The notes: generated by a model from the sequence alone, not told the origin. DNA of 14,439 nt from JAQIBY01 sp964527535 (GCA_964527535.1 CAZGPW010000174.1:1-14439); one strand, 5' to 3'. Counted from the stretch's first letter, positions 1 to 8,067 are shown. Numbers and translations: made by a program.

Positions 1-1647
1 TTTTTCAGCATCAGATAAAATCTCCACGGCATTTTCCACTTCCTTATCTGAATTAAGGCTGTATTTGATTCTGCCTTTACGGTAATAATACCTTCCCACA
101 ATTTCTTCAGCAAGCAATTCTTTAATTTCATCTTTGAATAACCGGAGGTCTTTATCCCTGTCATGGGCAATTTTTTCGGAAAGTGCTTGAAATTCCTGTT
201 CAGCCACCTCGTAATATTTTTCTTTTTTAGCAATCTCTTTGAGTTCTTCCAGATGTTCTTCACTGCTGGTTTCATAATCGAAAGATTTCTCATTCAGAAA
301 ATCAATAAATTCCTGGAACAACTCATCATCAATTGAAAACTCAGCAGGGTCACCAATGTCCTGATGGTTGTAACAATACAGGCTTGCAAAATCAAAGATT
401 ATTTGCTGCATGAGCAAATAAGAACTGATTTTACTCAGATTGTTTTTCTCTGTTTCAATGTCTGGCATGATGCCACCACCGTCAAAAACTGTGCGCCCAT
501 TTTTGGTTTTAAATTCAGAAATAATGCTGTCAGGTATTTTGCCGACACTTCCATCTTCATTTCGATGTGCATAATCAAGCGCCTGAATGCACCGTCCACT
601 GGGGATGTAATATTTTGCGGTAGTAACTTTCAATTTTGTGTTATAACTCAGTTCTCGTGTTGTCTGTACCAGGCCTTTCCCAAAGGTACGTTTTCCTATA
701 ACAACAGCCCTGTCAACGTCCTGCATGCAACCAGCAACAATTTCCGATGCTGATGCAGAATGACTGTTAACAAGCACAACAATCGGTATTTCAGTATCGT
801 AAGGCTTCATGTTGGCTTTATATTCTTTGTTCCAGCGTTTTACTTTGCCCTTGGTGCTGACAACCATTGTTCCTTGCGGCACAAACAGATTGCATAGCCT
901 TACAGCTTCAATCAGCAGCCCGCCGGGATTGTTTCTTAAATCAAGCACAAGAGACTCGGCTTTGTTCTCTTCTTTCAGTTCGGTTACAGCTTCCTGTACT
1001 TTGGCCCCGGCTTCGCGGGTAAAATTGCTTAACCTGACATACCCCACTTTGTCATTAAGCATCCCATAATACGGCAGGGGGTCCACCTGTACTTTTTCCC
1101 GCTCAAGGCTTACTTTTTCAGTTTCCTCAGAAACAGCCCGTTTTATTTTTATTTTAACTTCCGTTCCGGGTTGCCCCTTCAGGAGTTCACTGACCTCGGA
1201 AGTGGTTTTGTTTTTCAGGCTGACGCCATTTACTTCCATCAGCATATCGCCGGCTTTCAGCCCTGCTTTGTCTGCAGGAAAGTCTTTGTAGGGCTGGGCA
1301 ATGATCACATATTTACCTTTGCTCCGGATAACGGCACCAATGCCTCCGTATTGACCAGTAGTCATAAAGGTAAGGTCTTCAATTTTAGACTCCGGAATAT
1401 AGACCGTGTACGGATCCAGGGATTTCAGCATTTCATCAATGCCCTTTTTGACGGTTTTTCCGTAATCAATGTCATCTACATAATACAATGACAATTCTTT
1501 AACAAGCGATGCGAAAATATCCAGGTTTTTGATAAGTTCGAAATTTGTACTTGTATGACCTGAAAAGGTGATGGCAGAAATACCAACCAATAAAGCCGTG
1601 AAAAAGCTGATGATTTTTGTCCGGTGTTTTTTGAAAAATCGCTTCAT
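1..1647 (-). CDS. S41-family C-terminal processing peptidase (Prc/CtpA type), 3' end cut by window edge
   Basis: This is a serine protease of the tail-specific (C-terminal processing) family, expected to act in the periplasm on unfolded or tagged envelope proteins. I translated it by hand from the reverse strand: the start codon is at 1647 and 549 codons are open to the window edge, so only the last few residues are missing compared with the roughly 540-580 usual in this phylum. A basic, hydrophobic N-terminus (about residues 1-30) is a signal peptide or anchor. A PDZ domain lies at about 90-170, including GGIGAV and a KAGLKAGD segment. The catalytic core has SASASE with nucleophile S299, FGKG with K324 and VQ with Q328, which is the complete S41 Ser-Lys-Gln arrangement. 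The C-terminal 150 residues are charged and helical, as in related proteins. It starts 3 bases after the rnpA stop codon and is probably translated from the same mRNA. Confidence 0.95.
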   Translation of the reverse strand, partial: MKRFFKKHRTKIISFFTALLVGISAITFSGHTSTNFELIKNLDIFASLVKELSLYYVDDIDYGKTVKKGIDEMLKSLDPYTVYIPESKIEDLTFMTTGQYGGIGAVIRSKGKYVIIAQPYKDFPADKAGLKAGDMLMEVNGVSLKNKTTSEVSELLKGQPGTEVKIKIKRAVSEETEKVSLEREKVQVDPLPYYGMLNDKVGYVRLSNFTREAGAKVQEAVTELKEENKAESLVLDLRNNPGGLLIEAVRLCNLFVPQGTMVVSTKGKVKRWNKEYKANMKPYDTEIPIVVLVNSHSASASEIVAGCMQDVDRAVVIGKRTFGKGLVQTTRELSYNTKLKVTTAKYYIPSGRCIQALDYAHRNEDGSVGKIPDSIISEFKTKNGRTVFDGGGIMPDIETEKNNLSKISSYLLMQQIIFDFASLYCYNHQDIGDPAEFSIDDELFQEFIDFLNEKSFDYETSSEEHLEELKEIAKKEKYYEVAEQEFQALSEKIAHDRDKDLRLFKDEIKELLAEEIVGRYYYRKGRIKYSLNSDKEVENAVEILSDAEK

Positions 1648-1650
1648 AAT

Positions 1651-2091
1651 TTATTGCGTTTTAGATAGTGTGTTTAGGTGATGTAAAGTTAATATAATTT
1701 TTGATTCTATATCATTGTATGCAGGTATCTTATGAGAAAAGCATATAAAAGCAACGTGAAGGGTTAGCTCATTCTTTAGGAGAGTTTCGTATAGTGTGGT
1801 GTTGTTTTTACGCCATGCTTCACGGATCAGGCGTTTTATTTTATTGCGGCTTACAGCCAGTGGTTGTTGTTTTTTAGGCACGCTGATCAATATTTTACAC
1901 GGAACATTGCCGTTTGAGGGTTCAAAAAAACGATAAAATAATTTCAGCTCATCCGTCCGGAAGATTTTCCCCTCACGAAAAAGCAGTTCAATGTCTCGCT
2001 TTTTACAAAGCCGTTCGGATTTTTGAAACGATGCATGTGATATTTTACCATTATTTGCAACGACGGTCATGTAGGATATTATTTCCGGCAT
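1651..2091 (-). CDS. rnpA: Ribonuclease P protein component
   Basis: This is the small basic protein subunit of RNase P, which helps the catalytic RNA cut 5' leaders from pre-tRNAs. The diagnostic RNR-type motif SRNKIKRLIREAWR is at residues 81-94, and the usual ERLCKKRDIELLF segment is at 26-38. The length of 146 residues is slightly above typical. The first ATG (2091) overlaps the end of hemD by 13 bases. A second in-frame ATG at residue 8 (2070), eight bases past the hemD stop, would give 139 residues and fits the family equally well, so the start is uncertain. In many bacteria rnpA follows rpmH near the origin, but here it sits between hemD and a protease gene, an arrangement common in Bacteroidota. 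The tight spacing on both sides implies co-transcription. Confidence 0.95.
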   Translation of the reverse strand: MPEIISYMTVVANNGKISHASFQKSERLCKKRDIELLFREGKIFRTDELKLFYRFFEPSNGNVPCKILISVPKKQQPLAVSRNKIKRLIREAWRKNNTTLYETLLKNELTLHVAFICFSHKIPAYNDIESKIILTLHHLNTLSKTQ

Positions 2092-2840
2092 TTTTTATTG
2101 TGCTCATCAATGTATTTATCCAAAGCCATGCTCATAGAGGGTGCATGTGGTTGAGGCACTTTAATATCAAGCCTCAAACCGGCGTCTTTGACGGATTTAT
2201 GAGTGGTGGGGCCAAAGGCTGCAATGCGTGTGTTGTTCTGCTCAAAATCCGGAAAATTTTTAATCAACGACTGAATCCCGGAAGGGCTGTAAAACACCAA
2301 AATGTCATAATCCACATCGGATAAATCTGATAAATCAGCAGTGACGGTTTTATACATATCGGCCCTGGTAAAATCAATGCCCAGTTTTTTGAGTTTTTCC
2401 GGTATGTTTTTTTTAGATGATGTGCTGGAAGGAAGCAAAAACTTTTCGTTTTTGTGCTTTTTGATGATTTTCAACAAGTCATCAAATTTTCCGTTGCCAT
2501 AAAATATTTTACGTTTTCTGTAAACAATGTATTTCTGAAGGTAAAGCGCAACAGATTCCGATACACAGAAGTATTTCCAGTCATCCTCAACGGTTATTTT
2601 CATTTCTTCACAAAGTCTGAAAAAGTGGATAACGGCTGTGCGACTTGTGAAAATCATTGCGTTGTAATCTGCCAGATTGATTTTTGATGCCCTGAATTCT
2701 TTCGCAGTAAGTCCTTCAACGTTTATAAATGGGCGGAAATCAAGGTTTAACTTATGCTTTTCTGCCAGATCAAAATATGGTGATTTTTCAGAGGATGGCT
2801 TGGGTTGTGATACCAGAACTCGTTTAATTTTTGAATTCAT
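2079..2840 (-). CDS. hemD: Uroporphyrinogen-III synthase
   Basis: This cytoplasmic enzyme closes and inverts ring D of hydroxymethylbilane to make uroporphyrinogen III, the branch point for haem, sirohaem and cobalamin. The 253-residue protein matches the Bacteroidota form of the family: an N-terminal VLVSQPKPSSEKSPYF segment, an FTSRTA segment near residue 65, a VFYSPSGIQSL segment near 185-195 and FGPTTHKSVKDAGL near 210-223. The last two are the usual second-domain signatures. HemD sequences diverge strongly, so recognition rests on these segments and on context. The gene lies 20 bases after the DUF4271 gene and overlaps rnpA by 13 bases. No other haem biosynthesis gene is in the window. 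Confidence 0.92.
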   Translation of the reverse strand: MNSKIKRVLVSQPKPSSEKSPYFDLAEKHKLNLDFRPFINVEGLTAKEFRASKINLADYNAMIFTSRTAVIHFFRLCEEMKITVEDDWKYFCVSESVALYLQKYIVYRKRKIFYGNGKFDDLLKIIKKHKNEKFLLPSSTSSKKNIPEKLKKLGIDFTRADMYKTVTADLSDLSDVDYDILVFYSPSGIQSLIKNFPDFEQNNTRIAAFGPTTHKSVKDAGLRLDIKVPQPHAPSMSMALDKYIDEHNKKCRK

Positions 2841-2860
2841 AAAACTTGTTTATGTTATCA

Positions 2861-3547
2861 TTAAATAATACCAATCATGTATTTTACCACTACAGACACA
2901 GGTAACAATTCGAGGGTGCAAAGATATAAAAAAATGACCAACAATGAAACATGATTATCGGCAGAAATTTTAAACCCTTGCAGCAGTTTAAATATAAATT
3001 GTAAAGCAAATACCACTGCCAATAGGTAAATGATGTATGGCTTGATGTTGTCAGGAAAATACATCAATGCAATAATCACGGGAAGCAAAATCAAACCAAA
3101 CCATTTATTCAGGTTCATCCATATTTGAATGTAATGCCGTTGAAGCGTTATCCTGTCTGCTACATACCCAACAAGAGAATATATGATGTGCCGTAACAGA
3201 TAAAACAACAGCACAACCCCAAAGATCACACTCAGGAAAACCATGTTGTTGTCAACATTTATCTTTTTATGAAGGTCGATGTCAAAAACATCGAATGTCA
3301 AAAAGCAAAAAATACTCAAGCCAATAATGAACACAATGTTCAGAAAAAAAGATGTTCTCCTGATGATGATGTTGGAGTCTTCAAGTAATTTTTCGGACTC
3401 ATTGAGATTAAAGGGGGAAAAAAGAATCCGGGAAAAGGCTTTCGGGGTTATGTAATAAGCCCTCAATACAATGATAGTGCATGCAACGATGATAATCAGG
3501 AGATGATCATATAAATATGTATTGTTTATTGGGTTGCCTTCAAACAT
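2861..3547 (-). CDS. DUF4271-family multi-pass membrane protein
   Basis: This is a 228-residue integral membrane protein with about six predicted hydrophobic segments, near residues 13-31, 67-86, 103-125, 150-165, 170-190 and 202-222. A conserved-looking charged stretch after the third segment (around RHIIYSLVGYVAD) separates the two halves. The composition, length and position immediately before hemD match the uncharacterised DUF4271 family, which is found next to hemD in many Bacteroidota. The function is unknown and no catalytic motif is visible. The gene is 20 bases upstream of hemD. The 81 bases between it and the preceding minus-strand gene hold no convincing TAnnTTTG box, so it may be transcribed from the promoter of that gene. 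Confidence 0.8.
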   Translation of the reverse strand: MFEGNPINNTYLYDHLLIIIVACTIIVLRAYYITPKAFSRILFSPFNLNESEKLLEDSNIIIRRTSFFLNIVFIIGLSIFCFLTFDVFDIDLHKKINVDNNMVFLSVIFGVVLLFYLLRHIIYSLVGYVADRITLQRHYIQIWMNLNKWFGLILLPVIIALMYFPDNIKPYIIYLLAVVFALQFIFKLLQGFKISADNHVSLLVIFLYLCTLELLPVSVVVKYMIGII

Positions 3548-3628
3548 AGTTGCAATGTAATTTTATAAAATGCAAATGCCTTGTTGATGTGGTTTTTAAC
3601 TATTACCTTATCAATTAAGCGGGATAAT

Positions 3629-4528
3629 TTATTTCAATGTAAAATCAGTAGTCCCGATTTTATACCCGTCCATGTACAATTCGACGGTATATTTTCCTGC
3701 GAGAAGTGTTTGTTGTACATCGTAATAAATCACAACATCCAGAAAATTCCCGTCGTATTGAATATCCCGGCTGGCAGAATAAGCTAGGTTTTCTTCTTCA
3801 TACGTAAAAAGGTTGTCATCATCATTTACAAGCACGTAATCGTCAGGCCTGACGATGCGCAGGTAAATGGTTCTGGGGCCAGGTTCAGCTATGCTGTTTT
3901 CAACCAGCGTAAAACTGGTGTGGATTTTATCCACTTTCCCCGCTTTATCCGCTTCCCTGTCAGAACTGAAAAAATTGTCTTTCTTATAAGGTTGAGACAC
4001 AATGTTGGTGGCTTTGACCATAGCCGCTTTTTCAACGGTGAGTTCAAGTTCATCGTTTTTGTTGATGACTTCATCCATTTCGTATTTTATCCGCTTATTG
4101 GCATCCCTGACTTCGTTGCTTTCTGCTATCAATTTCGTGTTCAACTGATTCAACGAATCAATCTGGTAAACGTATGTTTTCATAATGCTGCGCAGCGTTT
4201 CAACTTCGTCTTTGTACCTGTTGATAATAGAAGCATTGTTGGCTTTTACCGTTTTCAATTCTTCCAAAAGGACTGAAATTTTTTCTTTTTCTTCATTCAG
4301 TTTTTTAGCCATACTGTCGTTTTCAACCTGGATGGAATCGTAATCCGTATAGAGTTCCTGCAAATCTTCTTCAATCAGATCTTTGGCTGATATGGTCTCA
4401 CTCATCTCTGTTTGAAGCTGTTCATAATTCCTGTTCATTTCGATGATGTAATACCCTGCTATACCAATGGCTATCACCATGATGATTATCAACAGCAGCA
4501 GTAAATTTGTTTTCTTTTTGTTGTCCAT
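3629..4528 (-). CDS. Membrane-anchored coiled-coil protein of unknown function
   Basis: I do not recognise a named family for this 299-residue protein. It has a short basic N-terminus, one strongly hydrophobic segment at about residues 9-29, then a long acidic and basic heptad-like region (about 32-165) rich in Glu, Lys, Asn and Leu that should form a coiled coil. The C-terminal part (about 200-299) is rich in beta-strand residues, with a conserved-looking PGPRTIYLRIVRPDD segment and a Gly-Lys-Tyr-rich end, suggesting a small sandwich domain. It is probably an inner-membrane protein with a periplasmic coiled-coil stalk and globular head. Similar Bacteroidota proteins are often annotated only as hypothetical. 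A perfect TAnnTTTG box lies about 27 bases upstream of the start. Confidence 0.8.
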   Translation of the reverse strand: MDNKKKTNLLLLLIIIMVIAIGIAGYYIIEMNRNYEQLQTEMSETISAKDLIEEDLQELYTDYDSIQVENDSMAKKLNEEKEKISVLLEELKTVKANNASIINRYKDEVETLRSIMKTYVYQIDSLNQLNTKLIAESNEVRDANKRIKYEMDEVINKNDELELTVEKAAMVKATNIVSQPYKKDNFFSSDREADKAGKVDKIHTSFTLVENSIAEPGPRTIYLRIVRPDDYVLVNDDDNLFTYEEENLAYSASRDIQYDGNFLDVVIYYDVQQTLLAGKYTVELYMDGYKIGTTDFTLK

Positions 4529-4554
4529 AACTCAAGATGCTTAATTTTCAATTG

Positions 4555-4587
4555 CAAAAATACTCAATTTATAAACGAAAAAAGAAA
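4555..4587 (-). promoter_or_regulatory. Bacteroidota-type promoter for the coiled-coil protein gene
   Basis: On the minus strand, TATTTTTG (4562-4555) is a perfect match to the -7 consensus TAnnTTTG. A TTTC sequence 21 bases upstream (4587-4584) matches three of four bases of the -33 TTTG element. Transcription would begin near 4549, about 20 bases before the ATG at 4528. The region is AT-rich, so chance matches are possible. Confidence 0.5.
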
Positions 4588-4629
4588 AGTTTGTATTTTA
4601 TCAATAATTAAGCATATTCATACATCATC

Positions 4630-4659
4630 ATTGTATGTCCCCTGAATTTGTTATGTTTG
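4630..4659 (+). promoter_or_regulatory. Bacteroidota-type promoter for the MBL-fold hydrolase gene
   Basis: TATGTTTG at 4652-4659 is a perfect TAnnTTTG -7 element, and ATTG at 4630-4633 lies 18 bases upstream as a three-of-four -33 element. Transcription would start near 4665, leaving a leader of about 130 bases before the ATG at 4796. The box is divergent from the promoter at 4555-4587. Confidence 0.5.
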
Positions 4660-4795
4660 CATCAACAATAAATTTATGTTTAATATTTTCATTCAAAAGG
4701 GTATAACCATGCCATTTGAAAAAAATCAGACAACCCGTTGTTAAATCTTTTAGGGTGATTAATTTTATCAGCTCAGAAGTAATTGAATTTTAACG

Positions 4796-5635
4796 ATGAA
4801 TATTTACAGTGTAGAAACAGGAAATTTTAAAGTGGACGGAGGAGCCATGTTTGGAGTGGTGCCTAAAGTCTTATGGGACCGTTTGTATCCTGCCGATGAA
4901 AAGAATTTTTGTCCTTGTGCGGTGCGCTCAATGCTGATTGTTGACGGCAACAAAAAAGTATTGGTAGATACCGGGATTGGGGATAAATTACAGGAAGATT
5001 TTGCCAAACATTACCACTTATTTGGCAAAAACGATTTGATAACATCATTGAAAAAGATTGGCTTTGCCCCTGAAGATATTACTGATGTGATAATGACCCA
5101 CCTCCATTTTGACCATTGTGGTGGTACCATTGGCCGGGATGATAAAGGCAATTTGTATCCTGTATTTCCTAATGCAAATATTATTGTCAGCAAGGCGCAG
5201 TGGAAAACGGCGATGAACCCGAATTTGCGTGAAAAAGCGGCTTTCCTTGAAGAAAACTTAATTCCCATGAAATCTTCCGGGAAACTTAAACTCATGGATG
5301 ATCCCTGCATGTTGACAGATAATATTGAACTCCGCTTTTACAATGGCCATACTAAAGGCCTGATATCCGTCCTGGTCAATACGGGTAAAAATCGGGTAGT
5401 GTTTGCAGGGGATGTGTTGCCTGCCATTCCTTATATTCGCTTACCCTATATTTCTGCTTATGACATAGAGCCTCTGGTTACACTCAATGAAAAAAAAGCA
5501 TTACTTGAAGAAATATACAACAACGGCGATGTGTTGTTTCTACAGCATGACATTAACACTGAAGCCTGTACTCTGACCAAAACCAAAAAAGGCATAAGGG
5601 AAAACAAGACATTTAAACTGAATGAAATTGCATAA
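4796..5635 (+). CDS. MBL-fold metallo-hydrolase (AHL-lactonase-like group)
   Basis: This is a cytoplasmic metallo-beta-lactamase-fold hydrolase of 279 residues. The complete binuclear metal site is visible: the HLHFDH motif gives H102, H104, D106 and H107, followed by H185 (NGHTKG), D206 (AGD) and H251 (LQHD). The N-terminal part (residues 1-55), with the DGGAMFGVVPK segment, is typical of a Bacteroidota subgroup in the same broad class as N-acyl homoserine lactonases. The substrate cannot be assigned from sequence: lactonase, other ester hydrolase or thioester hydrolase are all possible. No signal peptide is seen. It is followed by an overlapping lipoprotein gene and preceded by a good promoter. 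Confidence 0.9.
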   Translation: MNIYSVETGNFKVDGGAMFGVVPKVLWDRLYPADEKNFCPCAVRSMLIVDGNKKVLVDTGIGDKLQEDFAKHYHLFGKNDLITSLKKIGFAPEDITDVIMTHLHFDHCGGTIGRDDKGNLYPVFPNANIIVSKAQWKTAMNPNLREKAAFLEENLIPMKSSGKLKLMDDPCMLTDNIELRFYNGHTKGLISVLVNTGKNRVVFAGDVLPAIPYIRLPYISAYDIEPLVTLNEKKALLEEIYNNGDVLFLQHDINTEACTLTKTKKGIRENKTFKLNEIA

Positions 5636-5987
5636 GCATATACTGTATATCATAACAGCCGGTTTGTTTTTGATGTCTTGTTCAGATGAATGGCATGAAA
5701 CCAGAATGGAAAACAAGCTTGTTGAGCAGGATTGGTTGCTTTATATGTATGTTGATGGGGTGCAAAATCAGGTGATAGAAATGGATTCAACCATTTATGT
5801 GTTCAAAGAAAATGGTGTTTTTATTCAAAAGCGCAATGAAAATCAGGCGGTAGAGTCCACGTGGGAATTGCTTGACCATGAGTATATACGTATTGCATCG
5901 GCTGTTTTTAAGATAAATACACTCACAAACCGGATTTTAAGCCTGGAGTATGGTGAAGATACATTGTACTTTTTGCCGGTGGATTAA
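5622..5987 (+). CDS. Small lipoprotein of unknown function
   Basis: This is a 121-residue protein with a clear lipoprotein signal: a basic start, a hydrophobic core and a lipobox ending LMSC with C20 as the lipidation site, followed by SDEW. The mature part of about 100 residues alternates hydrophobic and polar residues in a beta-rich pattern, with tryptophans near residues 38 and 62 and an EYGEDTLYF end. This resembles small lipocalin-like lipoproteins of Bacteroidota, but I cannot assign a family with certainty. The start codon lies 14 bases inside the end of the hydrolase gene, indicating translational coupling. Its stop codon overlaps the stop of the convergent GH3 gene. Confidence 0.82.
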   Translation: MKLHKHILYIITAGLFLMSCSDEWHETRMENKLVEQDWLLYMYVDGVQNQVIEMDSTIYVFKENGVFIQKRNENQAVESTWELLDHEYIRIASAVFKINTLTNRILSLEYGEDTLYFLPVD

Positions 5988-7498
5988 TCCGCAAATTTTA
6001 ATAATGAGTCAATATAATCACGGTTATTTGCAAGGCGCGGAATTTTATGCTGTCCGCCCAGTTTGTTTTTAGATTTTAACCATGCATAAAAACCGCCTCT
6101 TTTCATAACGACAACTTCCGGGGGACCCAGAGTCATGTTTTTATACCTTTTCGCATCGTAATCGGAATTTATTTTGCGCAGGCTCTCATCCAAAATTCTT
6201 GTGAATTTTTCAAGGTTGTCGGGCGGGGTTTCAAATTCAAACAACCATTGGTGGGCAGCGTTGCTTTGATCCTTGTTAAAATACCGTGGTGCGGCAGTAT
6301 ATTCAAGGATATTGGCTCCTGTTTTTTCGCAAGCAATTTTAAGTGCCTTTTCGGCATTATCAATGATTACTTCTTCACCAAATGCATTGATAAAATGTTT
6401 AGTACGGCCTGTCACCCGTATTTTGTAAGGATTTGTGGATGTAAAACTGATGGTATCGCCTATCATATAACGCCACAACCCGGTGTTGGTAGTGATAACC
6501 ACAGCGTAATTCTTCCCTGTTTCCACATCACGCAGGGGAATGGTTTTGGGAGCATCTTTGTCAACCTCATCCATCGGAATAAATTCATAATAGATGCCAT
6601 AATCAAGCATCAGCAACATATCATCTGAATTTAAGTCATCCTGTATGCCAAAAAAACCTTCGGAGGCGTTGTAGGTTTCCATGAATTTCATATCAGGGTT
6701 GGAAATGATGTTTTTATACAAATCCCGGTATGGGGAAAAACTGACACCGCCATGCACGAAAAGTTCAAGGTTAGGCCATACATCAGAAATGGTATTTTTT
6801 CCTGTGATTTCCAGAATGCGGCGAAGTAATACCAGAAACCAGCTTGGCACACCCACCATGTTGGTGACGTTGTTGTTGATGGTGGTTTGTGCAATGTGTT
6901 CGATTTTCTCTTCCCATTCTTCCATCAGTGCAATATCGGGATTCGGAACTTTTGAAAAGTATGTCCAGAAGGGCAGATTTCTTATAATAACAGCCGACAG
7001 GTCACCGTAAAAAGAATTTTCTTTCATGTTGGCTACCTGGTGACTTCCTCCAAGGGCAAGTGATTTGCCGGCAAATACCTTTGTGTCCGGTAGTTGATTG
7101 ATGTAAAATGCATAGATGTCTTTCCCGCTTCTGAAATGGCATAGCTCCAGAGCTTCTTTGGATATGGGAATGAATTTGCTGCGGTCGGATGTTGTGCCGC
7201 TTGATTTGGCAAACCAGCGAATGTCTGTAGGCCACAGGATATTTTGTTCGCCGTTTTGAATGCGCTGAACATCATCCTTGATGTTGTCATAATCATTTAC
7301 CGGTAAGCGGGATGAAAACGTTTGATACGTTTTGATTTCTGAGAACCTGTATTTTTTACCGTATTCTGTATTCCTTGCCAGATGAAGAAGCTCGCTGAGT
7401 TCCCTGTTTTGGACTTTATGGGGGTAACGCCTGAATTCCTCAATCTGCTCTAAGCGTTTGATATTTACAAGGTTCAATATTGAATTAATTACGGCCAT
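5984..7498 (-). CDS. GH3-family acyl-adenylating enzyme (GH3 auxin-responsive promoter family)
   Basis: This 504-residue cytoplasmic protein belongs to the GH3 family, a branch of the adenylate-forming (ANL) superfamily known from plant acyl-acid amido synthetases, which activate a carboxylic acid with ATP and join it to an amino acid. The three nucleotide-binding motifs are present: SSGTTSDRSK at 99-108, YNASEG at 276-281 and an LWRYMIGDT segment at 341-349. The GRTKHFINAFGEE segment at 364-376 marks the hinge to the small C-terminal domain. The length is a little under plant GH3 proteins (about 580-610), as is usual for bacterial ones. The bacterial substrate is unknown, and auxin metabolism should not be assumed. 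It is transcribed alone and convergent with the lipoprotein gene. Confidence 0.92.
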   Translation of the reverse strand: MAVINSILNLVNIKRLEQIEEFRRYPHKVQNRELSELLHLARNTEYGKKYRFSEIKTYQTFSSRLPVNDYDNIKDDVQRIQNGEQNILWPTDIRWFAKSSGTTSDRSKFIPISKEALELCHFRSGKDIYAFYINQLPDTKVFAGKSLALGGSHQVANMKENSFYGDLSAVIIRNLPFWTYFSKVPNPDIALMEEWEEKIEHIAQTTINNNVTNMVGVPSWFLVLLRRILEITGKNTISDVWPNLELFVHGGVSFSPYRDLYKNIISNPDMKFMETYNASEGFFGIQDDLNSDDMLLMLDYGIYYEFIPMDEVDKDAPKTIPLRDVETGKNYAVVITTNTGLWRYMIGDTISFTSTNPYKIRVTGRTKHFINAFGEEVIIDNAEKALKIACEKTGANILEYTAAPRYFNKDQSNAAHQWLFEFETPPDNLEKFTRILDESLRKINSDYDAKRYKNMTLGPPEVVVMKRGGFYAWLKSKNKLGGQHKIPRLANNRDYIDSLLKFAD

Positions 7499-7517
7499 AT
7501 TTTCTCTTTATTCTTTA

Positions 7518-7548
7518 CAAAATTGATTATTTTTATCGAATATAAAAA
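7518..7548 (-). promoter_or_regulatory. Possible promoter for the GH3 gene
   Basis: On the minus strand, CAATTTTG (7525-7518) matches seven of eight positions of TAnnTTTG including the spacer, and a T-rich -33 region lies about 19 bases upstream. Transcription would start near 7512, shortly before the ATG at 7498. The match is imperfect and the area is very AT-rich. Confidence 0.3.
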
Positions 7549-7557
7549 GTTTTTATC

Positions 7558-8067
7558 ATGAATTGGCTTGATATTGTCATACTTATACCTGCCTTGTGGT
7601 TTGGTTTTAAGGGTTTTAAAAACGGATTAGTCAAAGAAATAGCAGGCCTGGCTGCTTTGTTTCTGGGTTTATGGATTGCAGTGAATTTTTCCCATTACCT
7701 TGAAGGGATTCTCAATGAAAACACCAAAATCAGTGACGATTATTTGCCTTTGATTGCTTTTGCTGTATTGTTTATTTTGACCGTAATATTAGTTCATTTG
7801 TTGTCAAAGAGCATTGATAAATTGCTGAAATCAGTTGCGCTAGGTTGGGCAAATCAATTGACCGGATTGGTTTTTGGTGTGGCAAAAGCCGTATTGATTA
7901 TCGGTGCTGTCATTTTTATTCTCGACCAATTTGTTGTAGTCGAACTTGACCTTATCCCCAGGAAAGTAACGGAAGAATCATTGTTGTTTCAACCCATCAA
8001 CGATTTGATCGAATTTGTGTATCCCAAGCTAAAAAATTTACAGCTTGAAGAATTGCACATAACCTGA
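7558..8067 (+). CDS. CvpA-family inner membrane protein
   Basis: This 169-residue protein fits the CvpA family (colicin V production protein type). It has an N-terminal DIVILIPALWFGFKGFKNG segment, in which the conserved small-residue and Gly pattern is clear. There are about four membrane segments (near 3-20, 28-45, 62-83 and 100-123) and a soluble tail. The GLVFGVAKAVLII segment in the last membrane helix is also typical. In E. coli cvpA was found as a gene needed for colicin V production and has been tied to envelope stress; the molecular role is unclear. The start is only about 60 bases from the divergent GH3 start, and no perfect TAnnTTTG box is seen on the plus strand there. Confidence 0.88.
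   Translation: MNWLDIVILIPALWFGFKGFKNGLVKEIAGLAALFLGLWIAVNFSHYLEGILNENTKISDDYLPLIAFAVLFILTVILVHLLSKSIDKLLKSVALGWANQLTGLVFGVAKAVLIIGAVIFILDQFVVVELDLIPRKVTEESLLFQPINDLIEFVYPKLKNLQLEELHIT

Noticed and set aside
7542..7556. Inverted repeat ATAAAAAGTTTTTAT just before the cvpA-like ATG
   Set aside because: It is composed almost wholly of A and T and lies in an AT-rich intergenic stretch, where such repeats are expected by chance.
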